A stretch of 64,000 nucleotides of DNA from Vibrio tritonius (GCF_001547935.1 NZ_AP014636.1:1723203-1787202); one strand, 5' to 3'. Positions 34,933-45,157 are shown, counted from the first letter of the stretch. Translations and numbers: made by a program. The notes: a model not told the origin generated them from the letters alone.

Positions 34933-35957
34933 GCGGCTTTTCCTCGACTGCGATACAAAATGAAAGCAAACACTGGTGAGCCCACCAACGCAGTTACCAC
35001 GCCAATAGGCAACACTTGATGCTCAACTAAAATGCGTGAAGCAATGTCAGCCAAAATCATAAACAGCGCCCCTATTAAGGCGGCTGCGGGCAGTAATTTT
35101 AGATGCTGATGGCCCACCACAAAACGCGCGATATGAGGAATCACTAAACCAATGAAACCCACCGCACCTATGGTGCTGACCATCACAGCGGTAATTAATG
35201 CGGTGATCACCAGCAGTACGACTCGCAACAAGGTTACATGCGTACCCAGCGTACGAGCAATATCTTCACCTAAAGCCAAGGTATCGAGGCGGCGAGCAAA
35301 CAGCAGCAGAAGTAAAAACGCAGGAATGACGATAATAAGAGCCATGAGAGCTTCTGGCCAGCGCACACTACTTAAGCTGCCTAGCAACCAAAACATGACG
35401 CTGCGCGACTGCTCAGCATTGGCCGATGTACTCACTAGATAAGCTGTTAATGCATTGAACAATTGCGTTCCTGCAATCCCTGCAAGGATAATTCGGCTTG
35501 GTTCAAATGAGAGTCCACGCGCGAGCAGCATGATCACCAAAAATGAAGCACAAGCGCCAATAAATGCACCTCCAGAAACAGAAATAAGACCGCCACCAAC
35601 CCCCAGCAGCATCACTAATACAGCCCCCGTTGATGCGCCAGCGGAGATGCCTAAAAGATATGGCTCGGCAAGTGAGTTACGTAGCAGCGCTTGTAATATC
35701 ACACCGCACAAAGCAAGCCCTGCACCACTACACGCCGCCATCAACGCACGGCTCATGCGATATTGCCAAATAATGCCCTGTTCAAGAGGAGATAAGGGAT
35801 AATCAGTCAAACTTAACCCATTGGTGATCGCCATCCAAGTATGCTCGAATGAGACGGGCACATCACCAATTCGAGCCGCCAACACCATAAGTAATAAGAC
35901 ACTGAGCAAGCCCAGTGTCATGAGTACCGCAGTCAACGCTTTCGAGTGTACAGCCAC
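34929..35957 (-). CDS. FecCD/BtuC-type ABC transporter permease
   Basis: The 342-residue inner-membrane permease has about ten helices and FecCD motifs: WQYRMSRALMAACSGAGLALCG near residue 65 and GFIGLVIPHIARFVVGHQHLKLLP near residue 265. A GTG start at 35957 is used, ten bases after the binding-protein stop and with an AAGGG-type ribosome site. It is the middle gene of a three-gene importer operon. Confidence 0.93.
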   Translation of the reverse strand: MAVHSKALTAVLMTLGLLSVLLLMVLAARIGDVPVSFEHTWMAITNGLSLTDYPLSPLEQGIIWQYRMSRALMAACSGAGLALCGVILQALLRNSLAEPYLLGISAGASTGAVLVMLLGVGGGLISVSGGAFIGACASFLVIMLLARGLSFEPSRIILAGIAGTQLFNALTAYLVSTSANAEQSRSVMFWLLGSLSSVRWPEALMALIIVIPAFLLLLLFARRLDTLALGEDIARTLGTHVTLLRVVLLVITALITAVMVSTIGAVGFIGLVIPHIARFVVGHQHLKLLPAAALIGALFMILADIASRILVEHQVLPIGVVTALVGSPVFAFILYRSRGKAA

Positions 35958-35966
35958 AAACTACCC

Positions 35967-36986
35967 TTATTTAAATTGACCGATTTGCTGACCAATCTCT
36001 TCTAACGCTTCAACGTTACCCAGAGATGGGTTAAGCGACATTGCTGGTACTACAATGATGTGGTTGTTTTTGATCGCTTTCATCTGCTTGGTGACTGGGT
36101 CGTTTTTCAAAAATTCGATTTTCTTTTCAATGTCATCAGCTGGATATAAACGGCGATCCATCTTCGCTAGCACAATGTAATCAGGGTTATCAGAGGCGAT
36201 CGTTTCCCAGCTTACCGCAGGCCATTCTTGGTTGGTATCCACCACATTCTTTAGACCCAACGCACTGGCTATCCAAGCTGGCGCACCGGAATTACCCGCA
36301 ACCCAAGGGTCGCCTTTCAAACGAGAACTTGAGAACCAAAATACCACTTTGGCGTTTTGTGCACGCAGCGCCTTACTGTTTGCGGCAAGTTGCGCTTTTT
36401 CAATTCGTTGTGCTAACTGCTGGTTAAGTTCTTTACCGCGCGGCTCCACGTTAAAGATCTTCGCCATTTGAGTGACTTCTTGATAAATCAGATCCACGCT
36501 GTATGGCACACTACGAGCACCATCGCTATTGGAACTATCGGTCACACTTTTGCCAACACAATCACTTGGTGAGATCCAAGTATGCACACCAAGATCTTCA
36601 AATTGACCGCGTGTAGCAACCTCCCCTTGTGGGCCAACGTGATAAGTGTATTGCGCCGCCACCAACTCTGGCATCTGTCCTACAACCGCTTCAAAACTTG
36701 GCGAGTTATCTGACAAACGTTTTAGAGTCGCTTCCTCTTTAGCATAAGCTTTTGGCAAGTGACCAAACCAAACGGAAGTTCCTACCACTTTGTCTTTCAG
36801 ACCCAAAGCAAGCATCAGTTCAGTTTCATGCTGACCAATCGTAACAACGCGTTCTGGTGCGTGTTGATAGGTATTTTTCAGACCGCAGTTATCAATGGTC
36901 AAAGGATATTGAGTTGCCAAAGCGGCACTACTAAGTGTTAGTCCTAATGTGGCACATAGAGTTGAGCTGATGAGTTTATATGTCAT
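35967..36986 (-). CDS. Periplasmic siderophore/cobalamin-type binding protein
   Basis: The roughly 339-residue protein has a signal peptide (about residues 1-22, ending AALA) and a class III periplasmic-binding fold, with APERVVTIGQHETELMLALGL in the first lobe and SWETIASDNPDYIVLAKMDRR in the second. It delivers iron-siderophore, heme or B12 to the permease. The start at 36986 was picked over 36995 by signal-peptide shape, but both are possible. Two adjacent inverted repeats lie just upstream (37002-37025). Confidence 0.88.
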   Translation of the reverse strand: MTYKLISSTLCATLGLTLSSAALATQYPLTIDNCGLKNTYQHAPERVVTIGQHETELMLALGLKDKVVGTSVWFGHLPKAYAKEEATLKRLSDNSPSFEAVVGQMPELVAAQYTYHVGPQGEVATRGQFEDLGVHTWISPSDCVGKSVTDSSNSDGARSVPYSVDLIYQEVTQMAKIFNVEPRGKELNQQLAQRIEKAQLAANSKALRAQNAKVVFWFSSSRLKGDPWVAGNSGAPAWIASALGLKNVVDTNQEWPAVSWETIASDNPDYIVLAKMDRRLYPADDIEKKIEFLKNDPVTKQMKAIKNNHIIVVPAMSLNPSLGNVEALEEIGQQIGQFK

Positions 36987-37001
36987 GATTACCATTTTGT
37001 T

Positions 37002-37025
37002 ATGTTATAACATCTCGCAAGCGAG
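37002..37025. promoter_or_regulatory. Two abutting palindromes upstream of the ABC operon
   Basis: ATGTTATAACAT (37002-37013) is directly followed by CTCGC-AA-GCGAG (37014-37025), ending 16 bases before the binding-protein start. They could be operators or a leader structure. Neither is a clear Fur box. Confidence 0.45.
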
Positions 37026-37086
37026 AATATTTCCATTATTTCGGCAGCGAGTCAATACGGCATGATGAGTTAGCACTGCCACAACA

Positions 37087-37141
37087 AACCCAAATGGCCT
37101 TCAGATGCGAAATTCAGCATCTGAAGGTTATTTGGATATAG
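37087..37141. repeat. Minimal miniature-element relic (both ends, no interior)
   Basis: ACCCAAATGGCCTTCAGATGC and a near-inverse GCATCTGAAGGTTATTTGG are separated by a few bases, as if the whole interior had been deleted. Confidence 0.65.
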
Positions 37142-37302
37142 CCTGGATACCATGACAAGAAATGAACAATAAGATACTGATGAAAATCAATATTTGGCTG
37201 ATTAAAGGGAATAAAATGTGCTACTGAATATGTCCATAAATTGAGTATTCTTATCTCCACATCAGTGCTTTGCTTAAAAGCACATGATCTTTCCTTAGAA
37301 GA

Positions 37303-37326
37303 ACATCTTGAGGTCATTTGGGTATA
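37303..37326. repeat. Miniature-element end fragment
   Basis: CATCTTGAGGTCATTTGGGT followed by ATA matches the right end of the element family. It runs directly into the terminator at 37325. Confidence 0.7.
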
Positions 37327-37354
37327 AAAAAACGCCTCGCAAGAGCGAGGCGTT
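37325..37354 (-). terminator. Terminator of the periplasmic binding-protein gene
   Basis: The stem AACGCCTCGC/GCGAGGCGTT (37331-37340 and 37345-37354) has an A run on its left, giving a U run for minus-strand transcripts. Confidence 0.88.
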
Positions 37355-37380
37355 GATTGGGGGGAGGCATATGGTTGGGA

Positions 37381-38127
37381 TTACTTAGCCGTTAAACCGT
37401 ATTTACTGTAGATTTCTGCAACTCGGCCGCTCTTAACCATCTCTTCAAGCTTTTGATTAAATGCACCTGATAATGGATGATTTTTAGGCATTCCGTAGTA
37501 GTTTCCAATTCGGTTTGGATAAAAATAAGTTGCTGAGTTGTAAGCGGTAAAATTCGTTGCTTTGAACTCCGATTCCAACGCACCCATGTCTAATACTACG
37601 ATGGCGTCAATTCGTTTGGCTTGAAGCATTCGAGCTAAGTTAAAATCGTCGTTTACCACGACTTTGCGCAACGAGTTATCTTGGTCAAATTGCTTGAAGT
37701 AAGCGGTACCGCGTTTCACACCGATGTTAAGTCCACTTAAATCAGAATATGACTTCACATCTGCACCGTCTGAACGGGTAACAAACATGATGTTCTTCAC
37801 CTGTTCGGAAATAGGACCAACGTACTGTACAAATTTCTCACGCTCATCGTTGCGAATGACTCGAGGAACAATGTCAGTACCATGACTCTTCAAATTATTT
37901 AAACTGCGGGCAAATGGCACAACACTCCAATCAATCGAATGTCCTAACTGCTGAGCAGCTTCTTCGATGATATCTTTTAATGGTCCACTAAGCTGATTGG
38001 TCGCACTATCAACCAACATTTCAGGTGGACGGTGACGAAAATCTGCTTTGAGTGATTGCGCACTTATGGCAGTGCTCATTAACGTTCCTAAAAGAAAAAG
38101 CGCACAGTGAATATAATGCTTTAACAT
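37381..38127 (-). CDS. Periplasmic solute-binding protein, family 3
   Basis: The 248-residue protein has a signal peptide (about residues 1-21, ending TAISA) and the SBP_bac_3 fold, with PLKDIIEEAAQQLGHSIDW in lobe 1 and DLSGLNIGVKRGTAYF and ARMLQAKRIDAIVV later. Such proteins bind amino acids or other small solutes. No permease or ATPase is adjacent, so it may work with a distant transporter or a sensor. The ATG at 38127 follows AGGA and was preferred to the TTG at 38133. Confidence 0.8.
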   Translation of the reverse strand: MLKHYIHCALFLLGTLMSTAISAQSLKADFRHRPPEMLVDSATNQLSGPLKDIIEEAAQQLGHSIDWSVVPFARSLNNLKSHGTDIVPRVIRNDEREKFVQYVGPISEQVKNIMFVTRSDGADVKSYSDLSGLNIGVKRGTAYFKQFDQDNSLRKVVVNDDFNLARMLQAKRIDAIVVLDMGALESEFKATNFTAYNSATYFYPNRIGNYYGMPKNHPLSGAFNQKLEEMVKSGRVAEIYSKYGLTAK

Positions 38128-38286
38128 GACCAATCCTCGTCGTTAGGCTGAAATTTAGGTTACAGACTAGGAGTATAGTCATGCTTTCAAGGAGGACACG
38201 GCGACACGGGGGAATAGCCTTAAAAATACGACCATAGTAGTAAAAAATAGGTGTGCGATTGTGATGAATATCTCTATTAATCATGA

Positions 38287-38472
38287 TATGGACCCAAATG
38301 ATCTCAATATACAGAATTTAGAGCTTTACCAACGAGCACAAATCAAGCTCAATGACGGAAGCAATGGTCATTTCCTTGCAATATCATTGTCCACTACAAA
38401 TGGGCTTGTTGGTGAGCTCCCAACGGACGAATTGTATTCGGTAAAACAGCGTCTGGAAGTTACTTAGGTATA
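38287..38472. repeat. Shortened palindromic miniature element (copy 3, about 186 bp)
   Basis: It begins near GACCCAAATGATCTCAATAT and ends GTTACTTAGGTATA. The interior matches one arm of the full copies (GAGCACAAATCAAGCTCAAT) but lacks about 80-100 bases. Its right end overlaps the 3' end of dsdA, providing that gene's last codons. Confidence 0.75.
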
Positions 38473-39791
38473 GCCATAGCTTTCGACAAATACTCCAAGC
38501 GCTCCACAACCGGAACCATCCCTCCCCCTGTCGCCCACACAAGATGAGTGATACAGGCAGGATCAACATTCAGTGCTTGTACCAGTTTACTCTTGTCATG
38601 AAACCAAACTGGACCGCTCATCCCCGCCAAAGCAGATGGCTCAAGGAATAAATCTTCACTCTCTTTAAACAACCCAAGCATCTGATAGAGTTTGATATCA
38701 TCCACTGTGTAAAACCCACTAATAAGATGCTCCATAGCTCTACCAACAAAGCCCGATGCGCGCCCAACCGCTAGACCATCCGCTTCTGTCACATTGTCTA
38801 AACCAATGTCTTTCACCGAAATACTGTCATGCAAACCAGTCATTACGCCTAGCATCATGCATGGAGAATGCGTCGGCTCGGCAAATACACAATGAACATG
38901 ATCACCAAACGCCATTTTAAGACCAAATGCGACTCCTCCGGGACCGCCACCAACACCGCAAGGTAAATAGACCACTAAAGGATGCTCAGAATCAACAATA
39001 CGCCCTTGTTCAGAAAACTGCTGTTTGAGGCGTTCACCAGCAACGGAGTAACCCAAAAAAAGGTGCTTGGAGTTTTCATCGTCAATAAAGATACAACTAG
39101 GATCACTGTCTGCTTGGCGTCGTCCATTTTCTACTGCAACACCATAGTCACTCTGATATTCAACCACCTCAACGCCACGCTCACGAAGCAGGTCTTTTTT
39201 CCATTGTCGCGCATCTGCCGACATGTGAACGGTAACTGAAGAACCCAGTTTAGCACTCATAATACCGATCGACAGTCCCAGATTACCGGTTGAACCGACC
39301 GCTATCGTGTATTGACCAAGTAACTGCCTAACCGCAGGTGAAAATAGTTTGCTGTAATCATCATCTTGATGAATTAAGCCCGCTTTTAACGCGATTCTTT
39401 CGGCGTGCACCAATACTTCATAAATGCCACCCCGCGCCTTAATTGAACCTGAAATAGGCAATTGGCTATCTAATTTAACTAACAAATTACCCATAATAGC
39501 GCAGTGGAAGTGTGTTTCTAACGCACTTTTCATTTTTCCTATTTCTACTAAAGGTGACTCGATAATACCTTTTGTTATCGTTGTTTCTGGAAAGGCTTTG
39601 ATGAAATATGGTGCAAAACGGGACAGTCTAGCGCTGGCATCTTGGATATCGGAACGAGTTAAGCCGACATAGTTTAGACCCTGTTCTAAGGTACTATTTT
39701 TGGGGTTAGACCAATAAAGCGGCTTTGCTTCTTTTAATTGAGAGATGAGTGGAACATGTTGAACTAAAGAAGAGAGAAGTTGACTTTCCAT
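38460..39791 (-). CDS. dsdA: D-serine ammonia-lyase
   Basis: DsdA deaminates D-serine to pyruvate and ammonia using pyridoxal phosphate, for detoxification and carbon/nitrogen use. The 443-residue protein has the PLP lysine Lys118 in SGSIKARGG, the same position as in E. coli, and the glycine-rich cofactor loop [10 protein letters not shown]. The last codons (Ile-Pro-Lys-stop) are read from the end of a miniature element. No dsdC or dsdX is adjacent. Confidence 0.95.
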   Translation of the reverse strand: MESQLLSSLVQHVPLISQLKEAKPLYWSNPKNSTLEQGLNYVGLTRSDIQDASARLSRFAPYFIKAFPETTITKGIIESPLVEIGKMKSALETHFHCAIMGNLLVKLDSQLPISGSIKARGGIYEVLVHAERIALKAGLIHQDDDYSKLFSPAVRQLLGQYTIAVGSTGNLGLSIGIMSAKLGSSVTVHMSADARQWKKDLLRERGVEVVEYQSDYGVAVENGRRQADSDPSCIFIDDENSKHLFLGYSVAGERLKQQFSEQGRIVDSEHPLVVYLPCGVGGGPGGVAFGLKMAFGDHVHCVFAEPTHSPCMMLGVMTGLHDSISVKDIGLDNVTEADGLAVGRASGFVGRAMEHLISGFYTVDDIKLYQMLGLFKESEDLFLEPSALAGMSGPVWFHDKSKLVQALNVDPACITHLVWATGGGMVPVVERLEYLSKAMAIPK

Positions 39792-39881
39792 CGCGCTAAT
39801 CCTTTAAGTCGATGCAAAATAAAGTCTTTCCATTAGAGCAAGAGTTAACCTTTCTGACAAACAGAGTTAGGCAAAAAATAT

Positions 39882-39915
39882 AAAAAAAGGCACTATCTCA
39901 GTACGACAGTGCCTT
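39882..39915 (-). terminator. Terminator after ribB
   Basis: The stem AAGGCACT/AGTGCCTT (39887-39894 and 39908-39915) has seven A residues on its left, giving a U run on the minus strand. Confidence 0.8.
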
Positions 39916-39938
39916 CTCTCTAAAACGAATACCAAGTA

Positions 39939-40595
39939 TTAGGCAAGTTTCAGATCTTTTTCGATACGGTAAGCGACCATATCTTCAATAGTTAACACAG
40001 GTAGATTGTGTTTTACACCAAACGCAACAATTTCGGGTGTTTTTGCCATAGTGCCATCTTCGTTGGTGACTTCACAAAGCACGCCGAATGGTGTCAAACC
40101 TGCCATTTGCATTAGGTCTACCGTACCTTCAGTGTGGCCACGGCGAGTCATTACGCCACCAGCACGTGCGCGCAGTGGGAAAACGTGACCAGGGTGAGCT
40201 AGGTCTTCCGCTTTCGCTTCAAAGCGACCTGCAGTTTTAATGGTAGTCACGCGATCTTTTGCAGACACACCAGTCGTTACGCCGTGTTTTGCTTCAATAG
40301 AAATAGTAAATGCAGTTTGGTTTTTGCTGTCGTTCACTTCAACCATTGGTGGCAATTTCAGTTTTGTTGCATGAGCGTCGCTCATACATAGACACACAAT
40401 ACCGCTGCATTCACGAATCATCAGCGCCATTTGCGCATCTGTTAGGTGCTCAACAGAATAGATAAGATCGCCTTCGTTCTCTCGGCTTTCATCATCAAGC
40501 AACAAGACACCACGGCCTTCACGTAAAGCTTCAAGTGCGTTTTCAACACGAGTGATTGAGTCGCCGAATTCGGCAAGTAAAGATGACTGATTCAT
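39939..40595 (-). CDS. ribB: 3,4-dihydroxy-2-butanone-4-phosphate synthase
   Basis: RibB converts ribulose-5-phosphate to dihydroxybutanone phosphate for riboflavin synthesis. The 218-residue single-domain protein has the [18 protein letters not shown] motif (about residues 31-48) with the metal glutamates, [11 protein letters not shown], and the [17 protein letters not shown] segment. There is no fused RibA domain. An FMN riboswitch lies in its leader, so expression should fall when FMN is plentiful. Confidence 0.97.
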   Translation of the reverse strand: MNQSSLLAEFGDSITRVENALEALREGRGVLLLDDESRENEGDLIYSVEHLTDAQMALMIRECSGIVCLCMSDAHATKLKLPPMVEVNDSKNQTAFTISIEAKHGVTTGVSAKDRVTTIKTAGRFEAKAEDLAHPGHVFPLRARAGGVMTRRGHTEGTVDLMQMAGLTPFGVLCEVTNEDGTMAKTPEIVAFGVKHNLPVLTIEDMVAYRIEKDLKLA

Positions 40596-40707
40596 GGTTA
40601 TACTCCTAACGAATACCAGAATCAGGGCTTATGAGGGATAAAGATCAAAAACCAAACACCGCAAAGCGCCGACAACAAAGTCAGCCCCCATTAGCAGATG
40701 CGTTTAT

Positions 40708-40845
40708 CATTCTCTCTCATCCGGACTATAACCGTCGGCCCTGGCTTCTCACCAGATCTGCTGACCTCGAAAAATATCGAGCGCTCGTGGGCTCACCCTA
40801 AGGCATACCACCGGTGGGGAATTGCGCCCCGCCCTGAGAATAAAT
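40708..40845 (-). promoter_or_regulatory. FMN riboswitch (RFN element) of ribB
   Basis: On the minus strand the sequence follows the RFN consensus in order: TTCTCAGGGCGGGG, ATTCCCCACCGGTGGTA, AGCCCACGAGCG, GTCAGCAGATCTGGTG, AGAAGCCAGGGCCGACGGTT and AGTCCGGATGAGAGAGAA. It lies about 110 bases before the ribB start. In related bacteria it blocks ribB expression on binding FMN. Confidence 0.96.
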
Positions 40846-40938
40846 TAAATATCGCTGGAAATAGTATTCCTTTCACCGGTAATTGCAACGAGAAAAATCC
40901 ATTCTTAATGAATTATCAGTGTGATAAACAAATCGCAA

Positions 40939-42381
40939 TTAACGAATAACCCAACGTTTTAGTAGATGAACAATCGCTTTACGATAACGTAACATTAACC
41001 ATGTTCTCGGCCAATGATGCCAACTGGTGAATACGGTTTTACCATGGGAAAACGCTTTGAAGCCTTCTATACCATGATACGCACCTAATCCAGATTCACG
41101 GAAGCCACCGAAAGGTGAGTCTTCAACTACCGATTGAAAGACCGTGTCATTCACCGCAACGCCACCACTATGTGTTCCTTTGAGCACATAGTCATGAATG
41201 TCTTTGTCTCGTGTCATTAGATACAACGCAAGTGGTGACGCTTGTTCGTTCACTCTTTGAATAGCTTCTTCAATGGTGCGATAGCCAATCACTGGCAAAA
41301 TAGGCCCAAAGATTTCATTTTGCATTAGCAACATGTCATCTTTAGTGTTGGTCACCAATACTGGCGCCATCTGTCTTGTTTCCAACAGCAATTCACACTG
41401 TAAATTGTGCAAAGTGCCACCTTGCTGTTTGGCATCATCAAGCATGGCTTGCAAACGCTGGTATTGACGAGCATTAATTATGGCCGAATTTTCTAACTGC
41501 CCTTTTCTACTAACAAAGCATGCTTTAAAACGCTTCAAATACAATTCAACAAATGCATTCACTTTCTCCTGCGGTAACATGACATAGTCAGGAGCAACAC
41601 ACACTTGACCTGAATTCAATGTCTTACCAAACAAGATATGATCAACCGCCTTATCTAAATCCGCGTCTGCCGCGATAATCACAGGTGACTTTCCACCTAA
41701 CTCAAGAGTGACCGGTGTGAGGTTCGCTGCTGCGGCCTGCGCAACTAACTTACCCACGGCTGTAGACCCAGTAAAAAGCAAATGGGCGAATGGCAAACGA
41801 CTGAACTCGGCAGCAATAGCCAAGGGGCCTTCAATACACACAGCAACATCACCAATCGCAGCCACAATACGTTTAATCACAGCGTTGGTTTTAGGTGTAT
41901 CTTCACTTAACTTAACCATCGCCTGATTACCAGCAGCGATAGCCGTAATTAAAGGCGCCAAACTAAGATACAGCGGAAAGTTCCACGGAACCATGATACC
42001 AACCACCCCAACAGGTTGATAACAGACCGATACTCTTGAAGGAAACAAGAATATTCCACTGTGGCGACGTGTTGGCTTCATCCATTTTTTCACTCGCTTT
42101 AACGTATAGTTGAGATGATTCAATGTTGGAACGATATCGCCAACAACATTATCAAACCTGCTGCGATAGCCAAAATCTTCAGTCATCGCCAACACGAGTG
42201 CACCTTGCTGATCAAGCAAAGCTTGTTTGAGCTTAACTAAACGCTGTTCACGCTTTTCTAAACTAGGAAAACGGTCGTTCGCAAACTGAAGCGTTAAACG
42301 ACCAAATTGAGCCTGCAAGACTTCAAGGTCTGATGCATTAGAGACTTGCCATGTAGCATCAGGAGCCGCGATATGGGCCAT
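40939..42381 (-). CDS. Aldehyde dehydrogenase (coniferyl-aldehyde dehydrogenase type)
   Basis: The 480-residue NAD(P)-dependent enzyme has the ALDH motifs VGIMVPWNFPLYL, FTGSTAVGK, ELGGKSPVI with the general-base glutamate, and the nucleophile cysteine in NSGQVCVAPDYV. The basic C-terminal tail (RTWLMLRYRKAIVHLLKRW) and overall pattern resemble CalB-like coniferyl or long-chain aldehyde dehydrogenases. The substrate is not certain. The riboswitch-bearing ribB leader lies downstream, and a one-mismatch parS2-like sequence lies inside the gene at 41391-41405. Confidence 0.85.
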   Translation of the reverse strand: MAHIAAPDATWQVSNASDLEVLQAQFGRLTLQFANDRFPSLEKREQRLVKLKQALLDQQGALVLAMTEDFGYRSRFDNVVGDIVPTLNHLNYTLKRVKKWMKPTRRHSGIFLFPSRVSVCYQPVGVVGIMVPWNFPLYLSLAPLITAIAAGNQAMVKLSEDTPKTNAVIKRIVAAIGDVAVCIEGPLAIAAEFSRLPFAHLLFTGSTAVGKLVAQAAAANLTPVTLELGGKSPVIIAADADLDKAVDHILFGKTLNSGQVCVAPDYVMLPQEKVNAFVELYLKRFKACFVSRKGQLENSAIINARQYQRLQAMLDDAKQQGGTLHNLQCELLLETRQMAPVLVTNTKDDMLLMQNEIFGPILPVIGYRTIEEAIQRVNEQASPLALYLMTRDKDIHDYVLKGTHSGGVAVNDTVFQSVVEDSPFGGFRESGLGAYHGIEGFKAFSHGKTVFTSWHHWPRTWLMLRYRKAIVHLLKRWVIR

Positions 42382-42451
42382 AGTGGATACCTATTACAAA
42401 CTAACATTTTGACTGAGATGCTATCTATAGCGACCCAAAAGAGGCATAAGA

Positions 42452-42473
42452 AAGGGCATCCGAAGATGCCCTT
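42452..42473. terminator. Terminator after the chemoreceptor gene
   Basis: The perfect 9-bp stem AAGGGCATC/GATGCCCTT (42452-42460 and 42465-42473) lies between the chemoreceptor stop and the aldehyde dehydrogenase start. Confidence 0.75.
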
Positions 42474-42521
42474 ATTTTAACTGTGTTTAACACACTTGTC
42501 TGCTCATATGCCAGGAAACCA

Positions 42522-44411
42522 TTACAACTTAAATCGAGAAATCTCTTTTTCAAGTTGGTTGGCTAAACCATGCAACTCTTTCGCTTGTTGAACCGCATCT
42601 TGCGCATCAGATGCCAATTGATCGCTTACCTCACGCACCGATTCAGTGTTGGTATTAATATCAGCGGTCACCAAAGACTGCTCTTCAGCCGCAGAAGCAA
42701 TTTGTGTCGCCATGTCACTGATTAATTGAATTGCTTCACTGATGGCATGTAGGCTCTCTCCTGTCTCATTAACATCCGACACACTGGTTTCTACCAATTT
42801 ATGGCTTTCAGTCATCACCGAAACTGCGTTGGTTGTCACTTTCTGCAAACCTGCAATCTTGGTTTGAATCTCTTCAGTTGAAGCATGAGTGCGTTGTGAT
42901 AACACACGAACCTCATCCGCTACCACAGCAAACCCACGCCCTTGCTCACCCGCTCGTGCTGCTTCAATTGCCGCGTTGAGAGCCAACAAGTTGGTTTGTT
43001 CTGCAATACCACGGATTGTCGAAAGAATCGTTGAGATCTCATTAGCATTCACTTCTAGCTCACCAATGATAGATACCGCACTGCTCAGTTCTTTCGCCAA
43101 TTGGTCTATAGATTGCTTGCTTTGCTGCATTTGTTTGAAGCCTTGCGCCCCCAACTCAACCGACTGATTCGAGTTTTTCGCTGTATTTTCAGCATTACCA
43201 GCAATCTCTGAAGTAGCAGAAGCCATTTCTGTCACAGCAGTCGCCACCATGGTAATTTCATCTTGCTGACGCTGAATCCGCTCACTGCGTTGAGTCGCGG
43301 AATCAGCCGCTTGGTTGGCACCTTCGTTTAGTTTACCTGTTACGATTTGTACTTGTTTCACCATCTGATGTAAGCGGTCAACAAACTTATTAAATTTATC
43401 GGCTAGGATGCCAACTTCATCTTGGCTTTTCACTTCTAAACGACGAGTTAGATCACCATCACCTTCAGCAATATCGGTTAGTGCGTTAGTAATATTGGTC
43501 AAACCACGTAACTGCGTCGCAACAAACCACGAAGTTAGTAATGCCATTACAATCAAAATTACCGCACCGATGATCATCTGAGTCATCAACATATTGTGCA
43601 ATGGTTGTTCCAGCACACTTTTATCCATGACCATCACCAACATCCAATCGGTGTGATCGATACTTTGCGCCATCAAAATCTGCTGCTTACCATCCACCGT
43701 CGCAGGTAATTGGCTACTGCTATTAGCAGCTTGGACTAACGCTTGCGTACTTAAGTCCGACGAAATTTCACTGATTTTTTTCATGATCAGATCTTTATTC
43801 CGGTGTGCAACAATAGTGCCTTCCCGGTTGACCAAGATAGCATAACCATTACCAGGAACCTGAATAGCCAGAACATCGCGAATGATTTTATCTAATGCTA
43901 AGTTAGATGCAGCAACACCAGTAAACTGACCATTCACAAAAACGGGATCAGCTAAGGTCACCACTAAGGTTTTCATTGTCACACTCACGTAAGGTGGCGT
44001 GGTAACCGCTTGCCCTTTCTCTTTAGCCAATTTATACCAAGCACGAACACGCGGGTCGTATCCTGCTTTGTTCAAAGATGGATCTTGACGAAACATATCG
44101 CCTTTCTCATTACCGTAATAAGAAAGACCAAAAGAACCAGACACAAACGCTTGACGGAGATGGGGAACAACGTCCAATTCTGGGTTAGCCGCAATTTCAT
44201 CTTTCAGAGCGGTAATGGTGGCTTGCTTGGTAAAAATCCAATCGCCGATTCCCTTAGCGTTGGCTTTCAACGTGTTGATACTCTCACTTTCGATCGATCG
44301 CCAGCTTTCCTGCTTAAATGCCTGATAGCCTGCCACCAATAACGCGGCGGCGGTCAGTGCAATTGCGATAATCACAGAGAAAACCATTTTTCTCTTTAAA
44401 CTCAACTGCAT
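42522..44411 (-). CDS. Methyl-accepting chemotaxis protein, Cache type
   Basis: The 629-residue transmembrane chemoreceptor has helix 1 (about residues 8-29), a periplasmic double-Cache domain (about 35-275), helix 2 (about 281-303), a HAMP domain and a cytoplasmic signalling domain. The hairpin tip contains [20 protein letters not shown] and [18 protein letters not shown]. It would sense an external small molecule and modulate CheA/CheW. No C-terminal CheR-docking pentapeptide is seen. The ligand is unknown. A GGGAG ribosome site precedes the ATG. Confidence 0.94.
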   Translation of the reverse strand: MQLSLKRKMVFSVIIAIALTAAALLVAGYQAFKQESWRSIESESINTLKANAKGIGDWIFTKQATITALKDEIAANPELDVVPHLRQAFVSGSFGLSYYGNEKGDMFRQDPSLNKAGYDPRVRAWYKLAKEKGQAVTTPPYVSVTMKTLVVTLADPVFVNGQFTGVAASNLALDKIIRDVLAIQVPGNGYAILVNREGTIVAHRNKDLIMKKISEISSDLSTQALVQAANSSSQLPATVDGKQQILMAQSIDHTDWMLVMVMDKSVLEQPLHNMLMTQMIIGAVILIVMALLTSWFVATQLRGLTNITNALTDIAEGDGDLTRRLEVKSQDEVGILADKFNKFVDRLHQMVKQVQIVTGKLNEGANQAADSATQRSERIQRQQDEITMVATAVTEMASATSEIAGNAENTAKNSNQSVELGAQGFKQMQQSKQSIDQLAKELSSAVSIIGELEVNANEISTILSTIRGIAEQTNLLALNAAIEAARAGEQGRGFAVVADEVRVLSQRTHASTEEIQTKIAGLQKVTTNAVSVMTESHKLVETSVSDVNETGESLHAISEAIQLISDMATQIASAAEEQSLVTADINTNTESVREVSDQLASDAQDAVQQAKELHGLANQLEKEISRFKL

Positions 44412-44724
44412 GGAATATGCTCCCTATTAATTGCTTTAGTAGTGTAAGCGGCTAACACCTAATATTAGACTAGCTTAATTAATCGCTAATGTACGATCAC
44501 TATCGGCAAACGGAGCGGTTTATTTAGCAATTTGCACTAAATTTGTGATTGGAACCGAATACTTGAATAAAAAGGGAAATGAATTGGCGAAAATTATCGC
44601 AAAACCCTTATTTATAAAGAGGTGATATAGATGAAGAAGATAGCTTATTGATGAGCGCACTCAAAACATAATGTAGCTTACTAGGAGACAAATAAACATG
44701 CCCCCTCAGTCCGAACAGTAAGTA
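44412..44724. other. Intergenic region, nothing recognised
   Basis: These 313 bp lie between the chemoreceptor start and the end of the small zinc-finger gene. They must contain the chemoreceptor promoter. I saw no strong repeat, hairpin or reading frame. Confidence 0.4.
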
Positions 44725-44967
44725 TTACACAATACTCACATCATGAAATTCTTTTTCACGATGCTCAGCCTGTTGTTCGTGGCATCGCTGATTACACACA
44801 CGGCAATAATACTGAGGTTCGAGCTTATGGTAATGTTTACCTTTTAACAACAGCGCGAGAAACTCCTGTGCACCTTGCCAGCCTGATTCATTAGCGGGTT
44901 TACAACGACCCATGACGACTTTATGAGCTGTGACCTTTCCACAGCAGTGGCAATATGCCTCAGGCAT
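44725..44967 (-). CDS. Small cysteine-rich putative zinc-binding protein
   Basis: The 80-residue protein has Cys6-x2-Cys9 (with Cys8 between) and Cys55-x2-Cys58 plus Cys62, with a histidine-rich tail (CHEQQAEHREKEFH). The paired CxxC knuckles suggest a zinc ribbon. It has no signal peptide. GGGAG lies about nine bases before the ATG. I do not recognise a named family or a function. It stands alone between the chemoreceptor and putP. Confidence 0.65.
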   Translation of the reverse strand: MPEAYCHCCGKVTAHKVVMGRCKPANESGWQGAQEFLALLLKGKHYHKLEPQYYCRVCNQRCHEQQAEHREKEFHDVSIV

Positions 44968-45108
44968 AACATAACTCCCAAACAGATATTGACAAATGAC
45001 GAACTAGCAACTAGGTGTGACATTTTCTCAAACTAACAATTTATTATTGTGATATACATCGCAAAACCAATGGCTGGTTTAGTAGCAATCAAAGATGGTA
45101 AGTAGACA

Positions 45109-45135
45109 CAAAAAAAGCCCCGCATTTGCGGGGCT
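45109..45135 (-). terminator. Terminator of the put operon
   Basis: The perfect stem AGCCCCGC/GCGGGGCT (45116-45123 and 45128-45135) has a long A run on the left, giving a U run on the minus strand, just past the putP stop. Confidence 0.9.
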
Positions 45136-45157
45136 CAGGTCTTATTTGTGTCAGAAA

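Noticed and set aside
37002..37013. Zur box before the ABC importer
   Set aside because: The Zur pattern needs additional central TATA-type bases between the halves; this 12-bp palindrome is too short.
38261..38467. 68-codon plus-strand frame before dsdA
   Set aside because: It is read entirely through the shortened palindromic element and overlaps the dsdA end; no homology or ribosome site.
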